This document shows positions 32,811 to 42,358 of a stretch of 64,000 bases of DNA, one piece after another. The notes under the pieces were generated by a model. The model ran no database searches. It worked only from the letters and a program-made list of their open reading frames with translations, and had not been told where the DNA came from. How positions within the stretch are numbered: position 1 is the stretch's first letter; each line of letters begins with the position of its first letter. The stretch covers positions 372,001 to 436,000 of the forward strand of contig ML241294.1 in the NCBI GenBank assembly GCA_005239175.1, in the 5' to 3' direction. The stretch comes from a halophilic archaeon SHRA6. Its GTDB lineage: Archaea > Halobacteriota > Halobacteria > Halobacteriales > Haloferacaceae. A program made the translations under genes and the position numbers.

Positions 32811-33641
32811 TCACTCTCTCATTCGAGTGAACTCGACCGCGATCGATCGGATGAGACTAAACCCATGGATAAACGGATTGTGCGTGCTCGATCCTTCGAC
32901 ATTGTAGTTTATTGTCGTGGGAACTTCCGCGATACTGTGGCCGTGACTGACCACGTGGAACAGGATATCTAAGCTCGCGTCCATTCCGAGACCGATATTT
33001 TCCGCATCGGCGACTGTCTCGATTGCGGTCGCATCGTAGGCGCGGAATCCGCTTTGTGTGTCTGAAATCGTTGTGCTTCCCCCGCGAAGCCGAATGGCGA
33101 GATTCGACAGTCCGTTTACGACCGCCAGTCCAAACTGACGGTACAGAGGGATACTCGAGCGCGATCCGCCGAGGAACCGGCTGGCGATAACAACCGACGC
33201 GTCCGAGTCATCGCACGCTTCGACGAGGGTGCTAATATCTGAAACGTCGTGTTGAGCGTCCCCATCGAGGGTAACGAGATACGATGCCCCAGTCTCATGC
33301 GCTCGGGTGAAAAGCGTCTGTATTGTCGCACCGTACCCCCGGTTCTCCGGATGAACAATCACTGTTGCTCCAGCCGCTTTTGCGAGCTGTGCAGTCTCGT
33401 CACTACTCCCATCGTCGACGACGACCACTTCATCGGCATATGCGAGGGCATCAGCGACGACAGACTCGATCGTATTGGCCTCGTTGTACGCGGGAATTCC
33501 GACAAGTACACCAGGTTGTTGGGCTGACGAGTCGGCGAGCAAGTCCGATTCGACCTGCGCATACACGCGATCGGCGCTGACAGCCTGTCGCGACTCAGCC
33601 TCCCCAGGAGGCGCTCGGAGTGGTTTCTTTTCCGTTGACAT
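32811..33641 (-). CDS. Family 2 glycosyltransferase, dolichol-phosphate-sugar synthase-like
   Basis: 276 residues from ATG 33641 (a GTG 24 nt upstream is possible). The GT-A fold shows VLVGIPAYNEANTIESVV, VVVDDGSSDETA, NRGYGATIQTLF and LVTLDGDAQHD (the DxD motif), then DTQSGFRAYDATA. This pattern fits DPM1/AglJ-type enzymes that move a sugar from a nucleotide donor to dolichol phosphate. No transmembrane C-terminus is present, so it is the short form. The first 45 residues are a hydrophilic extension. It is divergent from wecB. Confidence 0.88.
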   Translation of the reverse strand: MSTEKKPLRAPPGEAESRQAVSADRVYAQVESDLLADSSAQQPGVLVGIPAYNEANTIESVVADALAYADEVVVVDDGSSDETAQLAKAAGATVIVHPENRGYGATIQTLFTRAHETGASYLVTLDGDAQHDVSDISTLVEACDDSDASVVIASRFLGGSRSSIPLYRQFGLAVVNGLSNLAIRLRGGSTTISDTQSGFRAYDATAIETVADAENIGLGMDASLDILFHVVSHGHSIAEVPTTINYNVEGSSTHNPFIHGFSLIRSIAVEFTRMRE

Positions 33642-33981
33642 GGATGTATTGTCCTCGACGACCACCCGTGCGTGATCGTGTATGAGGTACGCTCCTGTGC
33701 CGAATTGTTATAGTCAAGATAACCGCCACCCGGCGCAAACGGTCTGTTTAGGACCGGTCTTCGTCACGGTGAAGGTGTGTATAACGAAGCCCCGGCATCG
33801 TCTGCATCAAGATAGCCAGTATTGCCCCGATTACAAGGGCGATTCTCGCGCGCATCATGACGGACATCTATCACTCCATCAACTGTCAAAGCGGTACTGC
33901 CTACAGCGCGCACGCCACCACAGGCGTGTCGATAGTACTTCGGGCCGAACACCCCGTTGATCGGAGGGTCGGTTCGGAACA
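33642..33981. other. Divergent intergenic region, no gene seen
   Basis: 340 nt between the GT2 and wecB start codons. Small frames on both strands lack coding character. No TATA box stands at the expected distance from wecB, so its promoter may lie further upstream. Confidence 0.4.
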
Positions 33982-35082
33982 ATGAGCGAACACGTCGCGA
34001 TCGTACTCGGTACCCGCCCGGAGATTATCAAACTCGCACCCGTGATCCGTGCGTGCGAGACGGGCGGGATTCAGTACACACTCATCCACACTGGTCAGCA
34101 CTACTCGGAGTCGATGGATCAGGTGTTTTTCGACCAGCTTGAGCTTCCCGAGCCCGACTACAACCTCGCGGTCGGATCCGCGAGCCACGGGCGCCAGACG
34201 GGGCAGATGTTGATCGAACTCGAAGGAATCCTCGAAACGATCCAGCCCGATACCGTACTCGTTCAGGGCGACACAAATAGCGTGTTGGCTGGCGCGCTCA
34301 CAGCGGGCAAATTGGACATAACGGTCGGCCACGTCGAGGCCGGCCTCCGGAGCTTCGATCGAGCGATGCCCGAGGAACTGAATCGGGTCGTCGCCGATCA
34401 CGTGGCCGATCGCCTCTATGCGCCGACAGACCGAAGCCGACAACAGCTTCGTGACGAAGGCATCCCAGACGATCGGATTACCGTCACAGGGAACACAGTC
34501 GTCGATGCAGTATCACAGCACCGAGGGATCGCCGCCGAACACAGTACTATCTGTGCGGAACTCGGGGTGGAGCCAGGCGAGCTATTCCTCCTGACTGCTC
34601 ACAGAGCTGAGAACGTCGACGATCCCGATCGATTCGAACGCCTCCTCGAGGGCGTTGGTCGAGCGGCGGCGGCGCACGAAACAGACGTGATCTATCCAAT
34701 CCATCCCCGCTCGGCAAAGCGTCTCGACACGTTTGGGCTCACCGTCCCCGACCGAATCCGGACGATCGAACCACTCGATTATCTCGACTTCCTCCGCTTG
34801 GAATCTGCCGCAGAGCTCATCTTGACCGACTCCGGTGGCGTGCAAGAGGAGGCGTGTATTCTCGGGGTGCCGTGCGTGACGCTCCGCGACAGCACCGAAC
34901 GCCCCGAAACAATCACCGCCGGCGCGAATCGGTTGTGTCCACCGGGCAGCGGTGAGATCGAAGAGGCCGTCTTGGAGGCGCTTTTCACAGACCGCAGTTG
35001 GGACCCACCGTTCGGCGACGGAACCGCTGGAATACGCATCGTTGAGGACGTGACTGGACGGCGGTTGACCCCGATCCCATGA
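33982..35082 (+). CDS. wecB: UDP-N-acetylglucosamine 2-epimerase (non-hydrolysing)
   Basis: 366 residues, full-length. It begins VAIVLGTRPEIIKLAPVI; HTGQHYSESMDQVF, GHVEAGLRSFDRAMPEE and LTDSGGVQEEACILGVP are the family motifs carrying catalytic Asp, Glu and His residues. It interconverts UDP-GlcNAc and UDP-ManNAc. Its stop codon overlaps the start of the next gene (ATGA), coupling it to the dehydrogenase that would oxidise UDP-ManNAc. Confidence 0.95.
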   Translation: MSEHVAIVLGTRPEIIKLAPVIRACETGGIQYTLIHTGQHYSESMDQVFFDQLELPEPDYNLAVGSASHGRQTGQMLIELEGILETIQPDTVLVQGDTNSVLAGALTAGKLDITVGHVEAGLRSFDRAMPEELNRVVADHVADRLYAPTDRSRQQLRDEGIPDDRITVTGNTVVDAVSQHRGIAAEHSTICAELGVEPGELFLLTAHRAENVDDPDRFERLLEGVGRAAAAHETDVIYPIHPRSAKRLDTFGLTVPDRIRTIEPLDYLDFLRLESAAELILTDSGGVQEEACILGVPCVTLRDSTERPETITAGANRLCPPGSGEIEEAVLEALFTDRSWDPPFGDGTAGIRIVEDVTGRRLTPIP

Positions 35083-36335
35083 GTGAGGTCTGCGTCCACG
35101 GGCTCGGCTATATCGGCCTCCCAACGGCAGCGATGCTCGCCAACTACGATCACCGCGTGGCAGGATACGACGCGAATCCGGATGTCCGATCGCGGCTGCG
35201 AGACGGCGACGTCCACCTCGACGAGCCGGGGCTTCGGGCGTTCGTGACTCAGGCACGAGAGTCCGGAAACCTTCGGATTGTCGACGAAGGAGTCCCCGCG
35301 TCGTATCACGTGATCTGTGTCCCAACCCCGTTCGACCACGAAACCAAACAAGCGGACCTGGAGTACGTCGAATCTGCGGGCCGTGCCGTAGCGGAGTTGA
35401 TTCGGCCGGGCGATACGGTCGTCTTGGAGTCGACAGTCCCACCAGGGACGACAACAGATGTGCTTGCACCGATTCTTGAGGAGTCGGGCTTCGTCGCTGG
35501 ATCGGACTTCGGTCTCGTCCACTGCCCGGAGACCGTGCTCCCGGGGGACATCATCGCCGAGTTGCGCTCAAACGATCGAATCATTGGGGGACTCACACAG
35601 ACGTCGATCGACGCCGCAGTACAGCTGTACGAGCTGTTCGTCACCGGCGAAATAAGCACCGTCAAGGATCCAACGGTTGCGGAGTTCGTGAAGCTGATTC
35701 AAAACACGTATCGAGACGTGAACATTGCGCTCGCAAACGAGATCGCCCGCCTCGCGGGAACCCACGAGATCGACTCACGGACGGCGATCAAACTCGCGAA
35801 CGGACACCCACGGGTCGAACTCCACCAGCCAGGGCCTGGCGTCGGTGGGCACTGTCTTCCGATTGATCCGTGGTTCCTCGACGACGGGAAGGACACCCTC
35901 AACCTCATTGCGACCGCACGAGCGGTCAACGACGGAATGACCGGCTACGCGATTGAGCTGCTGTGTGACGTGCTTGGCTCACTCGACGGCCGTCGGATTG
36001 CAGTCCTTGGAGCAGCGTACAAAGGAAACGTCGACGATACGCGAAACAGTCCGGGGGTGAAACTCGCCCGCGAACTCCACGCACAGGGGGATGCAGGAAC
36101 GACTGTCACCGTGGCTGACCCACTCGTCTCCGATCCAACACTCGCGCTCACAGATGTCGAAACAGCAACGACAGACGCGGACGCGATCGTGCTGACTGCG
36201 GATCACGACGTATTCAAAGCGCTCGATCCAGACGTCCTCGCAGATCGGATGCGGCGACCGGTCGTCGTCGACACGAAGGCGATGATCGATGCTGACGAGT
36301 GGCGGGCCGCCGGCTTCGAGGTCCAGCGGATCTGA
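35079..36335 (+). CDS. wecC: Nucleotide-sugar dehydrogenase, UDP-ManNAc dehydrogenase-like
   Basis: 418 residues with the three UDPGDH domains: NAD domain VCVHGLGYIGLPTAAML, middle domain VKLIQNTYRDVNIALANEIA (catalytic Lys and Asn), and VGGHCLPIDPWF with the nucleophilic Cys. The C-terminal UDP-binding domain contains VLGAAYKGNVDDTRNSP. It catalyses two-step NAD-dependent oxidation of the C6 alcohol to a uronic acid; overlap with wecB makes UDP-ManNAc the likely substrate and UDP-ManNAcA the product, a building block for haloarchaeal N-glycans or polysaccharide. Confidence 0.93.
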   Translation: MSEVCVHGLGYIGLPTAAMLANYDHRVAGYDANPDVRSRLRDGDVHLDEPGLRAFVTQARESGNLRIVDEGVPASYHVICVPTPFDHETKQADLEYVESAGRAVAELIRPGDTVVLESTVPPGTTTDVLAPILEESGFVAGSDFGLVHCPETVLPGDIIAELRSNDRIIGGLTQTSIDAAVQLYELFVTGEISTVKDPTVAEFVKLIQNTYRDVNIALANEIARLAGTHEIDSRTAIKLANGHPRVELHQPGPGVGGHCLPIDPWFLDDGKDTLNLIATARAVNDGMTGYAIELLCDVLGSLDGRRIAVLGAAYKGNVDDTRNSPGVKLARELHAQGDAGTTVTVADPLVSDPTLALTDVETATTDADAIVLTADHDVFKALDPDVLADRMRRPVVVDTKAMIDADEWRAAGFEVQRI

Positions 36336-36565
36336 GAGCTGCTACCTGTGTTTGCAACTCACTGGGTAGAGCGGTTCGGTTATGTGGTCATCTATAACGA
36401 GTTACTGATCCGTCCGACCCCAGGTAGCCGATCGGTGCAATGAAAACGTTATTATGAGTATCTGTGTGAGACACCAATTAACACGATACTAACCAAAATT
36501 AAACAGGCTTAATTGTGAAGTATGAAGGCATTACTTATAGGTCCAGATCATGTTTGACTGTAGTA

Positions 36566-37150
36566 ATGAGTTCCAGCGCTTCAGTGGGGGAAACCAATGA
36601 GGGGGAAATGACAGACTCAAAAACGGGAACGAGTATCGATGACTTACTCGGTCCAAAACGGGACACACAGGCGGACTTGGAAATCGGAGAAGTATTCGAG
36701 ATTCTAAAGAACGAGCGCCGTCGAATGGTCATAGAGTATTTAAAGAACCAGGAGGACGGTTCTGCGACCCTGGATGTGGTAGCCGAACACATCGCCGCCA
36801 TCGAAAACGACGTAGACGTCTCACAGATATCTTCGAGTCAGCGCAAGCGCGTCTATATTGGCCTGTATCAGTGCCATCTCCCGAAGATGGATGAGTACGG
36901 GGTCGTCGACTACGAAAAGAGCCGAGGGACGATCGAACTCCGGGATATCTCGCAGTTCGACAGATACCTCGACACCGAGACAGAACCGGCGAGCGATGGA
37001 CAGACCGAGTTAGCAGTCGCGATCGGAGTCTCCGCGATCGTGCTCATCGGACTGACTGGTATTGGTCCGCTGGCAGCGGTTCCAAGTGTTGTCTGGACGG
37101 TCATCGCTCTGTCAGCGCTGCTCGGACTCGCAATCTACGAACGACAGTAG
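36566..37150 (+). CDS. DUF7344 winged-helix membrane protein
   Basis: 194 residues. A 45-residue acidic/Ser tail is followed by the family's winged helix: EVFEILKNERRRMVIEYL, then SSQRKRVYIGLYQCHLPKMDEYGVVDYE. Two hydrophobic helices end the protein (AVAIGVSAIVLIGLTGIGPL, SVVWTVIALSALLGLAIY). The start is ATG 36566, because ACTTATAGG at 36533-36541 is a TATA box about 27 nt upstream, implying a leaderless transcript. It stands between wecBC and a minus-strand epimerase. Confidence 0.8.
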   Translation: MSSSASVGETNEGEMTDSKTGTSIDDLLGPKRDTQADLEIGEVFEILKNERRRMVIEYLKNQEDGSATLDVVAEHIAAIENDVDVSQISSSQRKRVYIGLYQCHLPKMDEYGVVDYEKSRGTIELRDISQFDRYLDTETEPASDGQTELAVAIGVSAIVLIGLTGIGPLAAVPSVVWTVIALSALLGLAIYERQ

Positions 37151-37275
37151 CGCGACCTCATCAGGTAGTCGTTCCGCCCAAGGTCCCAATCCCCCACAGG
37201 TACCTCCGATCGGTATCATTTTGCTCTGAGCGACTGGCGAGGAACACTCTCCGCGTCGTCACCCCCGAGTAATCC

Positions 37276-38181
37276 TCACTGCGACGACGCCACGAGGAGT
37301 GTGTCGAGTCCCTCTTCGATTGAGATCGACGGTTCATATCCAAGTGACTCACGGGCGCGAGTGATGTCCGCACAGCTGTGTTGGATATCGCCCGATCGGG
37401 GCTCGGTGTGAACGAGTTCGGAGCGGCTGTTGGTGGTAGATTTGATCTGTTCAGCCAGCTCACGGATTGTTATTGGAGAGCCCGTTCCGATGTTATAAGC
37501 AGACCCTACTGCGTCGGTGGTCGCAGCCGCAACGTTTGCGCGGACGACATCGTCAACGTGGACAAAATCACGCGTTTGCTTCCCGTCGCCGTGTATCGTA
37601 ATGGGATCGCCCGCTCGCGCTTGGGACAAAAACGCACGAATAACGCCAGCGTACTGTCCGCCCCGCTGGCCTGGACCGTATACATTAAAATAGCGGAGCG
37701 AAACCGTGTCGAGTCCGTAGAGGTCGTGATACAGCTGGGCGTAGCGATCGGTCGCGAGTTTGTCCAGCCCGTACGGAGACGTGGGATCAAGTGAATCCGT
37801 TTCGTGGATGGGCACGCGATCGGGTTCGCCATAGATCGCCGCGCTCGAGGCGACGACAACACGAGCGTCGTGTTTGCGGGCGGCCTCGAACACGTTCAAG
37901 CTTCCAGTCGCATTGATTTCGTGGGATCGACGAGGATCAGCGACTGATTCGGAGACGCTCACGAGTGCCGCCTCGTGAAAGACGATGTCGCATCCAGAAA
38001 CCGCCTGTTCGACAGTCTGTTTGTCTCGAATGTCGCCGTGTATGAACTCGAGTGAGCTCGTCTCTGTCGGTTGATCGACGTCCAGTACAGTGACCCGGTT
38101 GTCCGGTGTCAGTGACTTTGCCAGATGACCGCCGATAAATCCGGAACCGCCGGTGATCAAAATATCAGTCTCGGTGAGCAC
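37276..38181 (-). CDS. NAD-dependent sugar epimerase, UDP-glucose 4-epimerase-like
   Basis: 301 residues if started at GTG 38181 (LTETDILITGGSGFIGG). A start at ATG 38250 would add 23 atypical residues; CATAACAAA lies about 27 nt before the GTG, fitting a leaderless promoter. The extended SDR fold shows GGSGFIGGHL, VASSAAIYGEPD, SPYGLDKLATDRY (Tyr-x3-Lys), RYFNVYGPGQRGGQYAGVI and RDFVHVDDV. It should invert C4 of a UDP-sugar (glucose/galactose or the N-acetyl forms). It is convergent with the DUF7344 gene. Confidence 0.87.
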   Translation of the reverse strand: MLTETDILITGGSGFIGGHLAKSLTPDNRVTVLDVDQPTETSSLEFIHGDIRDKQTVEQAVSGCDIVFHEAALVSVSESVADPRRSHEINATGSLNVFEAARKHDARVVVASSAAIYGEPDRVPIHETDSLDPTSPYGLDKLATDRYAQLYHDLYGLDTVSLRYFNVYGPGQRGGQYAGVIRAFLSQARAGDPITIHGDGKQTRDFVHVDDVVRANVAAATTDAVGSAYNIGTGSPITIRELAEQIKSTTNSRSELVHTEPRSGDIQHSCADITRARESLGYEPSISIEEGLDTLLVASSQ

Positions 38182-38429
38182 AAACGAACCTCGTCCAACG
38201 GAGGGTTTGTTATGGGCTGGCTGATAGGTGATTCTGTCTACTGTAGTCATCTCCCAGCTCGATCAACGTTCGCTGATCGATCGGCTGATGACTCCCAATA
38301 ATACACAATTTGGGTCCTACTCAAAGCGGTTCAACGTGTCTGTGTAATAACCTGTTGACACTGCATATCCCCTTGTTAGTGGGAATTTCACTCATATTAA
38401 CCAAATGACTACCACCCGTGTGATCGCAC

Positions 38430-38708
38430 ATGTTCGAACTGACGGGGTTTCAACGAGACCTGTTGTACGTCGCCGCTGGATTGAATCACCCATCCGGTCA
38501 GCAGATCGGATCCGAGCTCCAAAAGGAGATCGACACCATCACTCACGGGCGGCTGTATCCGAACCTCGATACACTCGTCGAACTCGGCTACCTCGAACAG
38601 GGACGCATCGACAAACGGACAAACTACTACGAAATCACTGAGGCCGGCGAGAGCGCCCTTCATGAGCGTCGAAGCTGGGAGAACCAGTACGTCGACCTGG
38701 TCGACTGA
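38430..38708 (+). CDS. PadR-family transcriptional regulator
   Basis: 92 residues. FQRDLLYVAAGLNHPSGQQIGSELQKEI and GRLYPNLDTLVELGYLEQGRIDKRTNYYEITEAG are the PadR winged helix and wing. It lacks the C-terminal dimerisation helix bundle, as is normal for short haloarchaeal PadR proteins. TATTAACC lies about 30 nt upstream. It sits between sugar epimerase and glycosyltransferase genes and may regulate them. Confidence 0.85.
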   Translation: MFELTGFQRDLLYVAAGLNHPSGQQIGSELQKEIDTITHGRLYPNLDTLVELGYLEQGRIDKRTNYYEITEAGESALHERRSWENQYVDLVD

Positions 38709-38736
38709 CAGCGGCCGTCGATGAGAGTACGGATCG

Positions 38737-39069
38737 TTATCGGTCGACAATCCCCGGGCGTTGCTGGTCGTGCGGATAGACGAGGATGTGGCCGTCACGA
38801 TAGACCACCACAGTACAGTCGTGATGTGTGAATCTGACGTGATCAGTGCAGTGATCCTCTGACTGGTAGATCATGAAAAGCCGATCGAGGCTATCGGTGT
38901 TGATCGCGTCTGATAGCGGCGGCCCGCTTCCAGGGTCTGTTTGTTTGCAGTCGGCAATTGCCTGAACGACCGAGTGGCTGAGCGGCTCTGAGGACGTCCA
39001 GTCGTGACGGTGGTGGCAGGCGTTCAACACGTAGTCCACCGAGTCGGTATTTAAGCGGTGTTTGGTCAT
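38737..39069 (-). CDS. HalOD1 output-domain protein
   Basis: 110 residues from ATG 39069. After an N-terminal His/Asp-rich segment (NACHHRHDW) the HalOD1 core reads SHSVVQAIADCKQTDPGSGPPLSDAINTDSLDRLF, then VRFTHHDCTVVVYRDGHILVYP. It is a stand-alone copy like the gene at 32340, with only weak similarity to it. It converges on padR with 28 nt between stops. Confidence 0.75.
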   Translation of the reverse strand: MTKHRLNTDSVDYVLNACHHRHDWTSSEPLSHSVVQAIADCKQTDPGSGPPLSDAINTDSLDRLFMIYQSEDHCTDHVRFTHHDCTVVVYRDGHILVYPHDQQRPGIVDR

Positions 39070-39292
39070 AATCACACGGCCTTAGTGATATACACATGTT
39101 TGTGTGGGCTTTGTTATACAGAACCCCACAACCGGGTGAAAAAAACGTTCACAGATAATCTTCTATTTTCAATGAGGATACTAACCGCTTATATATCGGC
39201 CGTATACACCGATTCGCTCGCATTCCTCGTCTCAGGGCGTTAGCACGTGCATATCTTAGAATACCCCGACGATATTACTTATATAAATTGAG

Positions 39293-40246
39293 ATGCGCGA
39301 GACTGCGACGGTCGCAGCGGTAATCGCGACCATGGACAGGCCAGGATACGTCCGAGAAGCGATCGAAAGCGTCTGCGAACAGACGCACGGTCACGTAGCG
39401 GTCGTTGTCGTCGACGGCAGCGACGATAAACGAACAGCGACCGTCGTCTCGGAGCTTCGATCGGCGTATCCTGAGCGTCAAATACTCTACCGACACAACG
39501 ACGAGCCACAGGGGCTCCCGGCCGCACGAAACCAGGCGATCGCCGAAACCGACGCGGAGTACATTGCGTTCCTTGACGACGACGATCGGTGGCATCAACG
39601 AAAGACAGAACGGCAGCTCTCGCGGTTCGAATCGGGTGACGAGTCGATCGGGCTGGTGTATACTGGTGCACATCACATCGACGAGAACGGACAGCGGCTC
39701 CGCACGATCCGACCAGAGCATGAAGAATCCTCTCCCGAGCTCTACGTCGAGAACGTGATCGGCACGCCGTCCAGCGTGATGGTGACAAGAGAGGCCGTCG
39801 ATCGCGTCGGCGGCTTCGACGAGTCAATGCGATACTGTGAGGACTGGGATTTTTACCTCAGAGTGGCTGCAGAGTACGACATTGCGTGCATCGCTGAACC
39901 GCTCATCGATCGGCGATATCACGACGATTCGATGATCGCTGATCTCGAATCGCTGTTTCGATACCGCGAACAGGTGCTTGAGAAACATGCTGATGTCCTC
40001 AATGCTCGCGGGACCGCTGAGCGTGCCTGGAGTCGCCACCACAGAGACGCAGCTGAAACGCACCTCAACGCGGGCAACAGGGCACAGGCCAGAGCGTTGT
40101 ATCATACCCTGTTTATCAATAACGGCGACCTCAGGGCGGCACTGGCTTACGGCCTCCTCTCGTTGCTTTCAGCCGATCGGGCCCAATCGACCATCCGTGC
40201 GCTGTCTGCGATCGAACGCCGGTTCAGAAACGGGAAGTCGGCGTGA
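39293..40246 (+). CDS. Family 2 glycosyltransferase
   Basis: 317 residues. The GT-A motifs are VAAVIATMDRPGYVREAIES, VVVVDGSDDKRT, GLPAARNQAIAETDAEYIAFLDDDDRWHQRK (DxD) and EDWDFYLRVAAEYD. The C-terminal 90 residues are a helical tail (LNAGNRAQARALYHTLF) shared with the GT2 proteins at 44481 and 51154. It adds a sugar to a lipid-linked or surface glycan; donor and acceptor are unknown. A TATATAAA sequence lies very near the start codon. Confidence 0.9.
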   Translation: MRETATVAAVIATMDRPGYVREAIESVCEQTHGHVAVVVVDGSDDKRTATVVSELRSAYPERQILYRHNDEPQGLPAARNQAIAETDAEYIAFLDDDDRWHQRKTERQLSRFESGDESIGLVYTGAHHIDENGQRLRTIRPEHEESSPELYVENVIGTPSSVMVTREAVDRVGGFDESMRYCEDWDFYLRVAAEYDIACIAEPLIDRRYHDDSMIADLESLFRYREQVLEKHADVLNARGTAERAWSRHHRDAAETHLNAGNRAQARALYHTLFINNGDLRAALAYGLLSLLSADRAQSTIRALSAIERRFRNGKSA

Positions 40247-40743
40247 CACGGTCGATTGTTGGCGACGACTACAGTACCGTTTGCAACGCTTTGCAACAGG
40301 TACCTCGAAATGCAGTCTGAGAGAGCGTGAACCAGCAGTTCCTGAATGGAAGTGGAAATAATTGCAAACGCTACTAGAGCCCATACGGGCCGGTTGCTCG
40401 CCAGCGATTTCGGGGCGGGACGCTTAGGGAATTCGGTGGAGGCGTAATTGTAGAACTACTTGATTCTGACCGACGTACTGTGGTGAGTATACAACGCATA
40501 TCGGCCATCAGTATGCCGAGTGAATTACCACGGGTGCGGTGACCCGTGGAATTCTGCTTGTTACGGTTTAAAGCGGCCAGTGTGTCAGACGGTCAGACGT
40601 TGGATACAAAGCCCAGAGACCCGTTGGCAGACGCTCGTGTTGGTCACAATTGGAAATATCGCCTTCGGTTAGGCACCATAATACGACCATATATGTCTGT
40701 TGTATCACAAGTAACTATAGGCAGTTCATTTCTGTATCTGTGT
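40247..40743. other. Intergenic region with a strong hairpin, no gene seen
   Basis: 497 nt between a GT2 gene and a DUF7344 gene. The frame of the latter opens at 40546, but ACTATAGG at 40714-40721 is a TATA box 23 nt before ATG 40744, so the upstream part is non-coding. The region contains the 33-nt hairpin described separately and otherwise only scattered short frames, possibly remains of an inserted element. Confidence 0.45.
40522..40554. repeat. 33-nt near-perfect hairpin
   Basis: CCACGGGT at 40528-40535 pairs perfectly with ACCCGTGG at 40542-40549 across a GCGGTG loop; GAATT and AATTC extend the stem with one bulged base. It is not followed by a T-run, so a transposable-element end or regulatory RNA structure is as likely as a terminator for the GT2 gene 275 nt upstream. 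Confidence 0.6.
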
Positions 40744-41115
40744 ATGTCACCCGGCGGAGAAAATGATGATTTGCCGGATTCAGTGAGCGACGTGTCCGAA
40801 AGCGTCCTGCTGCGTCCGGAGATGGACCGTATATTCGACACCCTGTGTAAACGCCGTCGCCGAATGATTCTTTTGTTGATGAAAAAGGGAACACTCGAAA
40901 CGCAAGGTGACGTGATGGTTCAAAGCGAGGACGGGATAGATGACGACGAAATAGCCGTCGTTCATACCCATCTGCCGAAACTAGCGGATGCAGGATACAT
41001 CGAGTGGGATCAAGAGACTGGGGAACTTTCGAAGGGGACGCAGTTCGAAGAGATCGAGGCACTGCTTGACCTGCTCGAAACGCATTCTGACGATCTGCCA
41101 CCCGACTGGCCATAG
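40744..41115 (+). CDS. DUF7344 winged-helix protein, soluble form
   Basis: 123 residues. RIFDTLCKRRRRMILLLMKKGTLE and IAVVHTHLPKLADAGYIEWDQETGEL give the family fold, but the middle helix is divergent and the two C-terminal membrane helices are missing, so it is cytoplasmic and shorter than the other three paralogues. It has a leaderless start at ATG 40744 behind the TATA box at 40714. It is convergent with a GT4 gene (49 nt). Confidence 0.75.
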   Translation: MSPGGENDDLPDSVSDVSESVLLRPEMDRIFDTLCKRRRRMILLLMKKGTLETQGDVMVQSEDGIDDDEIAVVHTHLPKLADAGYIEWDQETGELSKGTQFEEIEALLDLLETHSDDLPPDWP

Positions 41116-41164
41116 CTGTTCCACTTAGAGCCTGTAGCACAAATACACGTGAGCTGGCCGACAA

Positions 41165-42358
41165 TCACGTTGTTGTGGTTTGTGCGGATTCGAAGACCTT
41201 CGCGAGAGTTTTGGCTTCGGTGGCGATGTTGAATCGTTGTTCAACGGTCTCCTGTCCCGCGCGAGCGAACGCACGGCGGTCCGCGTCACTATTCAACAGT
41301 CTGACAACCGCCGCTGCGATCGCCGCGGAATCTCCTGGCTCGACGAGCAACCCATCCTCGTCGTGTGTGATGAGTTCTGGAATCCCCGAGATGTGGGTTG
41401 AGACCGGGGGGACCCCGGCAGCCATGGCCTCCATGAGAACAACCGGAATACCGTCACGGTCTCCGGATTCGGCGACGACACAGGGGAGCAAAAAACACTG
41501 CGCCTCGGCAAACTCTCTCCGGAGTGTCTCGTCGTCGACTGTCCCAAGGAATTCGACGCGATCGGTAATGCCGAGTGTATTGGCCTGTCGCTCAAGCATC
41601 TCGCGCTGTCGTCCTGTACCAACGATGTGGTAGGTGGCATCTGGCAGCCGCTCGAGGATCTGTGCAAACGCCGCGAGCGCGTCCGAGATCCCCTTTTTTT
41701 CGACGAGACGGGCGACGGTCAGGATGCGGTTATCCGTGGACTCCCCGGTCGCATCGAACTTTTCCGGACGGATGCCCGCCCGGACGACCTCGATCGGCGT
41801 TGACTCGACGAACCGATTGTTGAGGTACTGTCGGTTGTACGCAGAGATTGTGACAATCCGATCGGCGCTGCGGAGCAACGGAGTGGTGTACGCGCCGATC
41901 GGTTCCCGATAAATGTCGTTGGCGTGGACGGTGATGCTAAAAGGCGTGTCGTAATGGGCTGCGACGTATGCAGCCGGAAACTGGGTCAGATCGGCGAAGT
42001 GTGTATGCACGTGGTCGATCTCCCAATCGAGATCGTCGACAAATCTGATGCACCGATCGGCCCGATAGAGGTTCCCGAGGTGTTGTTTCAGTGGTGCTCG
42101 GTATCGCGCCTGTGAGAGCACGCTCGGGCGAAGCGTCGCACCCGTCAGAATCGATACGAGTCGCTTCGGGGTCGGCGGATCGATGTACTGCACCGGCACG
42201 TCGAGCGCAGTGAACTCCTCGTGTGTTGGCTCTTCGGCAGGCTCGTATACCGAACAGACCCCAACAGTGTGCCCGGCCTGGGTGAGTTCGGAAATCTCGT
42301 TGAGGACGAAGCTCTCAGACAGCTTTGGAAACACCCGGAGATAGTACAAGAGATTCAT
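41165..42358 (-). CDS. Family 4 glycosyltransferase
   Basis: 397 residues, GT-B fold. The N-domain has YLRVFPKLSESFVLNEISEL and HTHFADLTQFPAAYVA; the C-domain has ILTVARLVEKKGISDALAAFAQI, VGTGRQREML and the donor-binding LLPCVVAESGDRDGIPVVLMEAMAAGVPPVST (E-x7-E motif). It is a retaining transferase using a nucleotide sugar. The KLSESFVLNEI start is typical of exopolysaccharide transferases (WcaL/AmsK-like). It is transcribed opposite to the ABC exporter gene. Confidence 0.9.
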   Translation of the reverse strand: MNLLYYLRVFPKLSESFVLNEISELTQAGHTVGVCSVYEPAEEPTHEEFTALDVPVQYIDPPTPKRLVSILTGATLRPSVLSQARYRAPLKQHLGNLYRADRCIRFVDDLDWEIDHVHTHFADLTQFPAAYVAAHYDTPFSITVHANDIYREPIGAYTTPLLRSADRIVTISAYNRQYLNNRFVESTPIEVVRAGIRPEKFDATGESTDNRILTVARLVEKKGISDALAAFAQILERLPDATYHIVGTGRQREMLERQANTLGITDRVEFLGTVDDETLRREFAEAQCFLLPCVVAESGDRDGIPVVLMEAMAAGVPPVSTHISGIPELITHDEDGLLVEPGDSAAIAAAVVRLLNSDADRRAFARAGQETVEQRFNIATEAKTLAKVFESAQTTTT

